NCBI RefSeq assembly: GCF_001766415.1
Contig: NZ_MKXO01000001.1
Span: 1,054,001-1,118,000, forward strand
From: Exiguobacterium aurantiacum
Lineage (GTDB): Bacteria > Bacillota > Bacilli > Exiguobacteriales > Exiguobacteriaceae
Direction: 5' to 3'
Length of the DNA stretch: 64,000 nucleotides
The translations under genes and the position numbers were made by a program. Each line of letters starts with the position of its first letter. Position 1 is the stretch's first letter. This document shows, one piece after another, positions 57,582-64,000 of the stretch. The notes beneath the pieces were generated by a model. It was not told the DNA's origin, searched no databases, and saw only the letters and a program-made list of their open reading frames with translations.

Positions 57582-58240
57582 GGCTTAACGAGTCGATAAC
57601 CGATCCCATACAGCGTCTCAAGTTCGAGTCGGTGCAACTTCTTCCGTAAGCGTCGGACCAAGTCATCGACGACACGGTCTGAGCCGAAATAGTCGCGACC
57701 CCAAACACCTTCTAATATTTGCTCACGCGACAGCGCCGAGCCCGGATGTTCGAGGAAGAGCAACAATAAATCGAACTCTTTGGACGTCAAATCGATATCA
57801 TCCGCAGCATGCTTGATCAGTCGTTTGTCCGGATAAATCGTGTATTCCCCATACTCGATATGTTCGTTCGATTTCGACCCGTACACCCGATCGATCAATT
57901 TTTTGACCCGGATGACGAGCTCACGCGGTAAGAACGGTTTGGCGATGTAGTCATCCGAACCCATCTCCAGTCCGATGATTTTATCGATGTCCTCATCACG
58001 GGCCGAAATGAAGATCGTCGGTGTATTGGCGTTCGTCGCCTTGATTTGCTTCAACAACTGAAAGCCATCGAGGTCCGGCAGCATAATATCGAGCACCCAT
58101 AAGTCAGGTTCGTCTTGAATCGCGGCTTGGGCTGATACACCATCCGTGAACGAACGGACTTGGTAGCCTTCTTGCTCTAAATACGTGACGAGCATTTTGT
58201 TTAAATTGACCTCATCATCGACTAAATAGATCGTGTACAT
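57578..58240 (-). CDS. OmpR/PhoB-type response regulator
   Basis: A 220-residue regulator. The receiver has the acidic pair in YLVDDEV, Asp51 in LWVLDIMLPDLDG and Lys in YIAKPFLPREL. The C-terminal winged helix shows LTSKEFDLLLLFLEHPGSALSREQILEGVWG and DRVVDDLVRRLRKKLHRL. ATG at 58240 follows GAGGTG; the frame continues 14 codons upstream without family resemblance. Partner of the following kinase. Target genes unknown. Confidence 0.94.
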   Translation of the reverse strand: MYTIYLVDDEVNLNKMLVTYLEQEGYQVRSFTDGVSAQAAIQDEPDLWVLDIMLPDLDGFQLLKQIKATNANTPTIFISARDEDIDKIIGLEMGSDDYIAKPFLPRELVIRVKKLIDRVYGSKSNEHIEYGEYTIYPDKRLIKHAADDIDLTSKEFDLLLLFLEHPGSALSREQILEGVWGRDYFGSDRVVDDLVRRLRKKLHRLELETLYGIGYRLVKP

Positions 58241-58351
58241 TTTAGTCACCTCTGCAGCATTTTTTAACATCATATCAAACAATTGTCGACGAATGATGGG
58301 AAATCACTCGTTTTGAACCGTCTGGATGTACCGTCAATCTCTTAAGTTGAC

Positions 58352-58379
58352 GAAAAAAAAGAAGGGTTTCCCCTCCTTA
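58352..58379 (-). terminator. Terminator of the 30-codon gene
   Basis: Minus-strand AAGGAGGG-GAAA-CCCTTCTT, 8 bp with one wobble, followed by six T. It overlaps the stop codon of the small gene. Confidence 0.85.
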
Positions 58380-58469
58380 CCGTGTCGGCCGTGTCCGCAA
58401 TTGTTGAGCGAGGAAGGCCGTCCCCCCGCTAAGTAACGCCAACACGCCGCTGATCATGACGAGTTCCAT
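58377..58469 (-). CDS. 30-residue single-helix membrane peptide under a Fur box
   Basis: ATG at 58467-58469 opens a 30-codon frame encoding one hydrophobic helix (MELVMISGVLALLSGGTAFL) and a basic tail with QQLRTRPTR. AAGGTGG lies at usable distance. The frame sits exactly between a promoter with a 17/19 Fur box and an intrinsic terminator that touches its stop, so the unit is complete and monocistronic. No known family is recognised. It is similar in size to Fur-controlled FbpC of Bacillus, but I see no convincing sequence likeness. An untranslated Fur-controlled sRNA is the alternative. Confidence 0.65.
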   Translation of the reverse strand: MELVMISGVLALLSGGTAFLAQQLRTRPTR

Positions 58470-58489
58470 CGTAACCCCACCTTCCCACT

Positions 58490-58508
58490 GATACTGATTC
58501 TCATTATC
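58490..58508 (-). promoter_or_regulatory. Fur box
   Basis: Minus-strand GATAATGAGAATCAGTATC matches the 19-bp Fur consensus GATAATGATAATCATTATC at 17 positions. It covers the start region of the small-gene transcript. Confidence 0.75.
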
Positions 58509-58519
58509 ATCTATACTAT

Positions 58520-58549
58520 ATCATAGTTTTTAGCATGAGAACATCACAA
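58520..58549 (-). promoter_or_regulatory. Promoter of the 30-codon gene
   Basis: Minus-strand TTGTGA (58549-58544), 18 bp, TATGAT (58525-58520). Confidence 0.6.
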
Positions 58550-58576
58550 AAAAAATCCCGCCTCACAGGCGGGATT
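58548..58576 (-). terminator. Terminator of the csoR-copA(-copZ) operon
   Basis: AATCCCGCC (58554-58562) pairs with GGCGGGATT (58568-58576), with a minus-strand T tract from the plus-strand A run at 58548-58555. Confidence 0.9.
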
Positions 58577-60584
58577 CGGTCGTTATGCGTTGACGTCGTA
58601 ACCTTGTTCTTCGATAGCTTCGATCATCGTTTTGACGGATGTTTCGCATCGTGAGCGCACTCATCTCGATCGCCCGATCCACGCCTTCGATATCCCGACC
58701 CATGATCGTCACGTCCGCCGCTTCTAAAGCGACGTCCGTCCCGCTGCCGAAGGCGATACCGACGTCCGCGACGGCGAGCGCAGGCGCATCGTTCATCCCG
58801 TCACCGACCATGGCGACGCGGCCACGTTGTTTCAGTGCCTCGATGTGGTCTGCCTTCTCGACGGGCAACACCTCGGCAATGACGTTCGCTTCAGCGATGC
58901 CTAGTTCACGCGCCACGTCGAGCGCGACTTCTTTTCGGTCTCCCGTCAAGACATACACTTGTCTCGTCGTCGCAAGTCGTTGCACGACAGCCCGGCTACC
59001 TTCTTTCAACCGGTCTTGAAGACCGAACGCTGCCACGACTTTAGATTCACTCGCCACGTAAACCGGCGTCATCGCTTGCATGTCCCAATCAGGCAACGTG
59101 AATCCGGCCTCGCGCATCATCCGGACCGAACCGATAAGGTGCTCTTTCCCATCAACGACCGCTTTCAATCCTCGGCCCGATAATTCTTCGACCTGTTCCA
59201 CGTGCCCGACGCCGACGCCGCGACCGATCGCTTCCGCGAGTGGATGCGTCGACTGACGCTCGGCCATGACCGCCCGTTGTAAGAACGACTCGTCCCCGAA
59301 CGTCGCCACGACTTCAGGCGTCCCGTTCGTGAGCGTCCCCGTCTTATCGAACACGACGATATCGACACCGTTCAATGATTCGAGTTGACCGCCCCCTTTA
59401 AAGAGGACGCCTTGTTCAGCCGCACGGCCGGTCCCGACCATGATCGAGGTCGGGGTCGCAAGTCCGAGCGCACACGGACAAGCGATGACGAGGACGGCGA
59501 TTGAAGACCGAATCGCCATATCGAGATCATTAAACCCGAACAACCAAACGGCGAACGTGACGGCACTGATGGCGACGACGATCGGTACGAACACGCCGGA
59601 GATTCGGTCGGCCTGGCGTTGAATCGGTGCTTTATCCGTTTGTGCCTGTTCGACGACACGGACGATTTGCGCAAGCATCGTCTCGCTGCCGACACGCTCT
59701 GCCGCCATCAAGAAGCGGTGTGTTCGATTGATCGTCCCACCGACGACATCAAAACCGATGCCTTTTTCAGACGGGATCGATTCGCCGGTCAGCATCGATT
59801 CATCGATGACCGTCTCACCTTCAACGATCTTACCGTCGACCGGCACTTTCTCACCTGGACGGACGACGATCACGTCGCCGACGTTGACAAGGTCGATCGC
59901 CACCGACCGTTCTTCCCCGTCGACGAGTAAGATTGCTTCTTTCGCCTGCAGCGACAGAAGCGATTTGAGCGCATCTGTCGTTTTTTCTTTCGCCCGTGCC
60001 TCCAACCATTTCCCGAGCAATACGAGCGTGATCAACACAGCGCTCGTCTCGAAATAAAGGGACGGATTCATCGGATGGATGAGCATTTCGAACACGGAAT
60101 AGAAGTAGGCGGCGGACGTCCCCGTCGCGACGAGGACGTCCATATTGGCCGCCCCGCTCTTCAGGCTCTTATACGCCCCTTGATAAAACTGGGCCCCGAT
60201 CCAAAACTGGACCGGTGTCGCGAGCGCGAATTGCCACCACGGGTTCATGAGCCAATCGGCATGGAACATTAACCCAGGGATATGGGTAATCATGACGAGT
60301 AAGAGCGGCGCCGAAAGAAGCGCCGAAATGAGCACTTTCCGTTCTAGTGGGCGGAGGTCATGTTTCGGTGTGAGCTCGACTTTTCGTTCCGCCCCGTAGC
60401 CGATCTTCTCGATCCGGGCGATCAGCTCCTCTTCGGTGATGCCGTCCTCGACGCGAATTGTCGCCGTCTCGAGCGGCAAATTGACGGTCGCATCGACCCC
60501 GTCCATCTTATTCAATACTTTCTCGATTCGGGCTGAGCATGCGGCGCATGTCATTCCTTGAATCGACAGTTCGACAGTCTTCAT
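58563..60584 (-). CDS. copA: Copper-exporting P1B-type ATPase CopA, C-terminally truncated
   Basis: A 673-codon frame. One N-terminal metal domain has CAAC (Cys13, Cys16). Phosphorylation Asp413 is in DKTGT, the membrane CPC is 369-371, HP is near 447 and [10 protein letters not shown] is present, as needed to pump Cu(I). The normal sequence stops at NIRQN (residue 652). Complete homologues continue there with two more membrane helices bearing YN and MxxSS copper ligands, but here 21 unrelated residues rich in Arg follow. In another frame those bases encode the end of CopZ. The pump is therefore probably inactive unless the deletion is an assembly artefact. ATG behind AAGGAGG. Confidence 0.9.
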   Translation of the reverse strand: MKTVELSIQGMTCAACSARIEKVLNKMDGVDATVNLPLETATIRVEDGITEEELIARIEKIGYGAERKVELTPKHDLRPLERKVLISALLSAPLLLVMITHIPGLMFHADWLMNPWWQFALATPVQFWIGAQFYQGAYKSLKSGAANMDVLVATGTSAAYFYSVFEMLIHPMNPSLYFETSAVLITLVLLGKWLEARAKEKTTDALKSLLSLQAKEAILLVDGEERSVAIDLVNVGDVIVVRPGEKVPVDGKIVEGETVIDESMLTGESIPSEKGIGFDVVGGTINRTHRFLMAAERVGSETMLAQIVRVVEQAQTDKAPIQRQADRISGVFVPIVVAISAVTFAVWLFGFNDLDMAIRSSIAVLVIACPCALGLATPTSIMVGTGRAAEQGVLFKGGGQLESLNGVDIVVFDKTGTLTNGTPEVVATFGDESFLQRAVMAERQSTHPLAEAIGRGVGVGHVEQVEELSGRGLKAVVDGKEHLIGSVRMMREAGFTLPDWDMQAMTPVYVASESKVVAAFGLQDRLKEGSRAVVQRLATTRQVYVLTGDRKEVALDVARELGIAEANVIAEVLPVEKADHIEALKQRGRVAMVGDGMNDAPALAVADVGIAFGSGTDVALEAADVTIMGRDIEGVDRAIEMSALTMRNIRQNDDRSYRRTRLRRQRITTESRL
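58583..58636 (-). pseudogene. copZ: 3' remnant of copper chaperone gene copZ
   Basis: Out of frame with copA, these 17 codons read [17 protein letters not shown]-stop, the C-terminus of CopZ (Bacillus CopZ ends VKDIADAIEDQGYDVAK). The first 50 or so codons, including the copper motif, are missing. The join with copA falls in CGTCAAAAC (58629-58637). Confidence 0.82.
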
Positions 60585-60596
60585 ACGAGCACCTCC

Positions 60597-60899
60597 TTAC
60601 TTTTTAATGCGGCTGACAATTGTCATCAATTCGTCAATGTATGGATCCATATCTTCCGTTTCACTCGCATGGACCAAGCATTTACGCATATGACGCTCAA
60701 GCAGCTGCATCTCGACTTGCTTTAACGCGGCTTGAATAGCCGACGTCTGCGTCAAGATATCGACGCAATATCGGTCGCTCTCGACCATCTTTTGAATCCC
60801 ACGGACTTGGCCTTCGATCCGGCGCAGCCGCTTACTGAGCGCAACTCGCTCGGCGTCTTCGCGCGGGACGAGCGGCTGTTCGTGCAAGAATTCATCCAT
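60597..60899 (-). CDS. csoR: Copper-sensing repressor CsoR
   Basis: A 100-residue all-helical CsoR. The Cu(I) ligands form the x-C-H-C fingerprint: Cys45 (RYCVDILTQ), His70 and Cys74 (RHMRKCL). The N-terminal KRLRRIEGQVRGIQKMVE is the DNA-binding helix. It represses its own operon and releases DNA on copper binding. ATG at 60899 behind GAGGTG; the in-frame GTG three codons upstream lies in that site. It is 12 bp upstream of copA. Confidence 0.95.
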   Translation of the reverse strand: MDEFLHEQPLVPREDAERVALSKRLRRIEGQVRGIQKMVESDRYCVDILTQTSAIQAALKQVEMQLLERHMRKCLVHASETEDMDPYIDELMTIVSRIKK

Positions 60900-60920
60900 T
60901 GTTATCACCTCACGTCTAAT

Positions 60921-60943
60921 ATACCCCTACCCCGTAATGGTGT
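60921..60943. promoter_or_regulatory. CsoR operator candidate
   Basis: ATACCCCTACCCCGTAATGG is a G/C-run sequence like the CsoR operators of Bacillus (TACC and GGGGTA elements). It lies 22 bp before csoR. Confidence 0.6.
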
Positions 60944-60956
60944 CAAACGTATGAAA

Positions 60957-60984
60957 TAAAAAAAGAGCGACAATTGTGTGTCGC
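60957..60984 (-). terminator. Terminator of the acyl-CoA ligase gene
   Basis: GCGACA (60967-60972) pairs with TGTCGC (60979-60984), with a minus-strand T tract. Confidence 0.75.
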
Positions 60985-60995
60985 CCTTGCTTGAT

Positions 60996-62540
60996 TCAGT
61001 TGCGTTGAAACGCCTCGCTTTTCAAAACCGTCCGCAAAATCTTACCGGTCGTGTTTCGCGGTAACTCATCGATGATCTCGATGTGGCTCGGCTGTTTATA
61101 CTTGGCAAGTTTCGTCGCCGCGAACGCGCGGATCTCGTCGACCGAAAGCTCATCGCGGGTGACGATAAACGCCTTCACCGCTTCACCTTGCTCGGCATCG
61201 GGCACGCCGATGACGGCAGCCTCGACGATGCCCGGGTGTTGGTATAACACTTCTTCGACTTCCCGCGGGTAGACGTTATAACCACCGACGATGACCATAT
61301 CCTTTTTCCGGTCGACGATGTAAAAATATCCGTCCTCGTCACGTTTCGCCAAGTCGCCCGTATAGAGCCATCCGTCCCGAAGCGTCATCGACGTCTCCTC
61401 AGGCAGTTTGTAATAGCCTTTCATGACGTTCGGACCGCGGACGATCAGTTCCCCGACTTCGCCGACACCGACTTCTTCACCGAGCTCGTCGACGATTTTG
61501 TTCTCGACGTGGATGATCGATGGACCGATCGATCCCGCTTTCCGTTCTCCGTGGAGCGGGTTGAAACAAGTGACCGGCGACGCCTCTGACAGGCCATACC
61601 CTTCGAGGATCTTACACTCGAACTTTTGTTCAAACGATTCGAGCAGTTGGACCGGTAAGCTCGCCCCGCCCGAGACGAAGACGCGGACGTGCTTGAGCGC
61701 CGACGTGTAAGTCGGTACTTTCAGCGCCGTTTGTAACAAGAAGTTGTACATCGTCGGCACACCGGCAAAAATGCTGACCTGATGCTTCGGAATGAGATCG
61801 AATACGTCTTGCGGCGAGAACTTCGGCAAGATGATGATCGTCGCCCCGCGCAGGAGCGGCGCGTTGACGATGACCGTCAAACAGAAGACGTGGAACATCG
61901 GCAGCGCCGCGAGCGCCTTATCGTCCGGTGTGATCTCGAGATATTCTCCGATTGAGTGCGCGTTTGAGAACAAGTTGAGGTGGGTCAACAGCGCCCCCTT
62001 AGGTTTACCTGTCGTCCCGCTCGTATATAAGATGACGGCGACGTCTTGTTCATCGACCTTGACTAGCGCCGTCACGCCCGAGGCGAACGCTTTTGAAAAC
62101 GGCATAAATTCGATATCCCCTGTGCGCTCGATTGCGGGCACCTCCGCATACGGTACCGAGATGACAAGCTTCAACTGCGGCAAATTCGTGAGCGCCGTTT
62201 CGGCTTGCGCGACGAGCGGCGACAAGGCGACGATCGCTTTCACGTCTCCATCGAGTAAAATGTAAGCCATCTCGTCCGGCGTATATGTAGGGTTGATCGG
62301 AATGACGATTCCCCCTCGCGCGAGGACCGCAAAATAAGAAATCAAGAACGCTGGGCTATTCCCGAGGACGAGCGCGACGTGGTCCCCTCTATCGATCCCT
62401 TTCTGTTCAAGCGTCGATGCCATCGCTTGGACTTGTCCGAAAAACTGTTCGTAGCTGACCGTGTCCTCCCCGAACACGTAGGCCGCCTTATTTGGATGCG
62501 CGGCCACAACCCCTTGTAACGCTGTTACTAAGTTTGCCAT
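60996..62540 (-). CDS. Long-chain acyl-CoA ligase (AMP-forming)
   Basis: A 514-residue ANL-superfamily ligase. A3 P-loop VILYTSGTTGKPKGALLTH is near 170, A5 ILEGYGLSEASPVT near 310, A8 YTGDLAKRDEDGYFYIVDRKKDMVIVGGYNVYPREVEE near 395-430, and the catalytic Lys in NTTGKILRT near 500. It is typical of LcfA/FadD-like enzymes activating fatty acids to CoA esters at the membrane for beta-oxidation or lipid synthesis; chain length is not predictable. A FadR-like palindrome lies just upstream. ATG behind AAAGGGGGA. Monocistronic. Confidence 0.92.
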   Translation of the reverse strand: MANLVTALQGVVAAHPNKAAYVFGEDTVSYEQFFGQVQAMASTLEQKGIDRGDHVALVLGNSPAFLISYFAVLARGGIVIPINPTYTPDEMAYILLDGDVKAIVALSPLVAQAETALTNLPQLKLVISVPYAEVPAIERTGDIEFMPFSKAFASGVTALVKVDEQDVAVILYTSGTTGKPKGALLTHLNLFSNAHSIGEYLEITPDDKALAALPMFHVFCLTVIVNAPLLRGATIIILPKFSPQDVFDLIPKHQVSIFAGVPTMYNFLLQTALKVPTYTSALKHVRVFVSGGASLPVQLLESFEQKFECKILEGYGLSEASPVTCFNPLHGERKAGSIGPSIIHVENKIVDELGEEVGVGEVGELIVRGPNVMKGYYKLPEETSMTLRDGWLYTGDLAKRDEDGYFYIVDRKKDMVIVGGYNVYPREVEEVLYQHPGIVEAAVIGVPDAEQGEAVKAFIVTRDELSVDEIRAFAATKLAKYKQPSHIEIIDELPRNTTGKILRTVLKSEAFQRN

Positions 62541-62558
62541 AGTAATCCCCCTTTAGAA

Positions 62559-62576
62559 ATGAATGACGATTCACTC
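62559..62576. promoter_or_regulatory. FadR-like operator upstream of acyl-CoA ligase
   Basis: ATGAATGACGATTCACTC retains both TGAATGA and TCA halves of the Bacillus FadR site. It is 19 bp before the start codon, in the same relative place as the site at 29535. Confidence 0.6.
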
Positions 62577-62584
62577 TTGAGCCG

Positions 62585-62610
62585 TAAAAAAGAGCACGGC
62601 AACCGCGCCC
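62585..62610 (-). terminator. Terminator of the EIIA-like gene
   Basis: GAGCACGG (62592-62599) pairs with CCGCGCCC (62603-62610) using wobbles in RNA. The minus strand continues TTTTTT. Confidence 0.7.
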
Positions 62611-62643
62611 TTTTTCAGTTATCTCTATTGTACATGAAACGCC

Positions 62644-63117
62644 TCATGAAGAAAACGCTTTCAAATCCATCGTCTGCAAATGATACAACCCAGTCCGACT
62701 TTGCACATGTACGAGCGCTTGCAGCGACTCGTCATCCATGAGCAGATCGTCGATCAACTTATGGAACGTCTGCTTCTTCTCGTCAGTCGTCGCTGTGATG
62801 ATAAAGATCATTTCTGCACAGACCAATTCTCCGGCGATCGTCCGCACGTCGAACGGACGGTTCAAGTGGAGCAGCGTGATGCCATCGCGCTTTGAGACCT
62901 GGTTCGGCACGTCGATGACAGCGACCGGGATGGCGACGTCCGTCACTCCGGACGGGATCGTGCGCTCCTGCTCGATGATGACTTGCGCAAACGTATCATC
63001 GACTATCCCTTTTCCTTCTAGCTCAAGACCAATCGCGAGCATGGCTCGCTCGAACGTCGGTTGATCGGTCACCCACATCCAGTTCGTGTCCATCCATTCT
63101 GTGATGAAACGGCACAT
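62644..63117 (-). CDS. PTS EIIA type-2-like protein lacking the active-site histidine
   Basis: A 157-residue protein with the fold pattern of fructose/mannitol/galactitol EIIA. AMLAIGLELEGKGIVDDTFAQVIIEQERTIPSG leads into TDVAIPVAVIDVPN, where the family has the IPH motif carrying the phosphorylated His. Here Val65 is in that place. The rest (LLHLNRPFDVRTIAGELVCAEMIFIITATTDEKKQTFHKLIDDLL) aligns well with galactitol-type EIIA. A regulatory or decoy role is more likely than sugar phosphotransfer. No EIIB or EIIC is nearby. The second ATG (63117) is used, since AGGAGG is seven bases upstream and only one or two bases before the first. Confidence 0.75.
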   Translation of the reverse strand: MCRFITEWMDTNWMWVTDQPTFERAMLAIGLELEGKGIVDDTFAQVIIEQERTIPSGVTDVAIPVAVIDVPNQVSKRDGITLLHLNRPFDVRTIAGELVCAEMIFIITATTDEKKQTFHKLIDDLLMDDESLQALVHVQSRTGLYHLQTMDLKAFSS

Positions 63118-63149
63118 CTTCATTCCTCCTATTGGCTCATCTCCATTAA

Positions 63150-63163
63150 CGAAAGCGCTTGCA
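63150..63163. promoter_or_regulatory. cre-like site before the EIIA-like gene
   Basis: Minus-strand TGCAAGCGCTTTCG matches the CcpA consensus at 12 of 14. It lies just after a possible -10 (TATCAT near 63172). Confidence 0.45.
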
Positions 63164-63226
63164 CTGATTATGATACGCCTTCCCGCAACGACTCGCAACG
63201 CTACACACAAGGTTTCACGAAAACGC

Positions 63227-63258
63227 CAAAAAGGATGGTCTCTGAAACAGACCATCCT
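63227..63258 (-). terminator. Terminator of the lipoate ligase gene
   Basis: AGGATGGTCT (63232-63241) pairs with AGACCATCCT (63249-63258), with a minus-strand T tract. Confidence 0.88.
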
Positions 63259-63272
63259 CCTGCAAAATCGCC

Positions 63273-64000
63273 TCAGCTAATGAGATCGACCAGTTCTTCT
63301 AAGTCGACGTTACCGAAGTAATGCTTGACGTCGAGGTGTGACAATTGTTCCCGAATCGCGGCTCGTTCGAATCGCGTCCCGACGAGTGCTTGCTCGACGT
63401 CGTGGATATCACCGACGCCGAAGAAGTCGCCGTAGATTTTCGCTTCTGTGATCGTCCCTTTATTGACGTTCAAACGAACGTCAATTGTACCGATCGGGAA
63501 ACGACGCTTCGATTCGACGTCGAACTTCGGTGACTTCCCGAAGTTCCAGTCCCAGTTCGCGTAGCGTTCTTTCGAGATGTCTTGAACGATTTCCCAGTCC
63601 TCGTCACGGAGCACGTAACGTTCCGGATCTTGACCATCATAGATCGAGTGGAGGAGCGCCTCGACGAACCGTTTCATCTCCATCTCTTCCTCTAAAAATT
63701 CCGTGATGTTGGCGACCCGGCTCCGGACCGACTTGATGCCTTTTGAGCGCATCTTCTCTTCCGAAACGTTGAGTGAGTTGACGACTTCCTCGATGTTCGA
63801 GTTGAACATGAGCGTCCCGTGGCTGAACATGCGACCGCGCGTCGTGAATTGGGCGTTCCCGCTGATTTTCCGTTCGCCGACTTGAATATCGTTACGACCG
63901 GTCAATTCTGCTTCGACACCGAGTTGTTTGAGCGCATCGACGATCGGCTGTGTGAACTTCTTGTAGTTGTTGAACGAATTGCCGTCATCTTTCGTGATAA
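63273..64000 (-). CDS. lplJ: Lipoate-protein ligase (LplJ/LplA), C-terminal part
   Basis: About 242 codons are visible; the start lies beyond the right edge. LTGRNDIQVGERKISGNAQFTTRGRMFSHGTLMFN is the lipoyl-AMP binding core, with RNDI and the catalytic Lys of the GERKISGNAQ segment. The C-terminal accessory domain includes YANWDWNFGKSPKF and IYGDFFGVGDIHDVEQALVG, as in Bacillus LplJ. The enzyme attaches scavenged lipoate to E2 and GcvH proteins using ATP. It ends in its own terminator. Confidence 0.93.
   Translation of the reverse strand, partial: ITKDDGNSFNNYKKFTQPIVDALKQLGVEAELTGRNDIQVGERKISGNAQFTTRGRMFSHGTLMFNSNIEEVVNSLNVSEEKMRSKGIKSVRSRVANITEFLEEEMEMKRFVEALLHSIYDGQDPERYVLRDEDWEIVQDISKERYANWDWNFGKSPKFDVESKRRFPIGTIDVRLNVNKGTITEAKIYGDFFGVGDIHDVEQALVGTRFERAAIREQLSHLDVKHYFGNVDLEELVDLIS

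Overview
The window looks like a chromosomal segment of a low-to-mid GC Gram-positive in the Bacillales, most probably Exiguobacterium. The reasons are the Bacillus-type gene order yqeG-yqeH-aroE-yhbY-nadD-yqeK-rsfS-yqeM, purine-rich AGGAGG ribosome sites, ComK, AddAB, YisL, YjzD and YitT homologues, and a C30-type (CrtM/CrtN) carotenoid cluster. This is inferred from gene content; no database was searched. No rRNA, tRNA or CRISPR array was seen.

Layout. 1-3.3 kb: start of a nitroreductase gene, a catalase with PerR-like boxes in its promoter, a membrane protein, and a small VOC protein whose promoter carries a LexA-like box. 3.3-11 kb: the yqeG...yqeM ribosome-assembly, NAD and shikimate operon, a thioredoxin-like gene coupled to psd, yjzD, and a HAD phosphatase. 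11-12.8 kb: a lone-TnpB (IS200/IS605-type) insertion next to a decayed nucleosidase gene. 12.8-27.2 kb: yitT and a maltodextrin regulon. The regulon comprises malE-malF-malG-amylase-malR on the minus strand, a divergent cyclomaltodextrinase/neopullulanase gene, and maltose phosphorylase as a separate unit. Three YflT/DUF2382 general-stress genes lie between malR and the phosphorylase gene. 27.4-30.8 kb: a MATE transporter, an enoyl-CoA hydratase with a FadR-like box, a YbaK deacylase and pssA. 30.9-40.3 kb: two convergent carotenoid units. The plus unit holds a CruF-like hydratase, an acyltransferase, a glycosyltransferase and a CrtN-like gene. The minus unit holds a methyltransferase, two CrtN-like genes and CrtM. 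40.3-56 kb: yisL, a large sensor kinase with a lone receiver, addBA, a truncated globin, two unknown small proteins, a SwrC-like RND pump and comK. 56-64 kb: a two-component pair, a tiny Fur-box gene, csoR-copA with a damaged 3' end, an acyl-CoA ligase with a FadR-like box, a PTS EIIA-like protein lacking its phosphorylatable histidine, and the end of a lipoate ligase.

Most noteworthy. (1) Between the two carotenoid units, about 280 bp form six successive hairpins whose loops all carry a UCCCC-type run, ending in a perfect intrinsic terminator. This has the architecture of an anti-Shine-Dalgarno multi-hairpin sRNA. (2) copA appears to have lost its last transmembrane pair through a deletion at a short repeat that joined it to the last codons of copZ. 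(3) A 30-codon membrane peptide gene has its own promoter, a 17/19 Fur box and a terminator. (4) LexA-like boxes sit in the promoter of the VOC gene and upstream of tnpB. (5) The EIIA-like protein lacks its active-site histidine.

Limits: all functions come from motifs and family resemblance read by eye. Operators and promoters are consensus matches without expression data.
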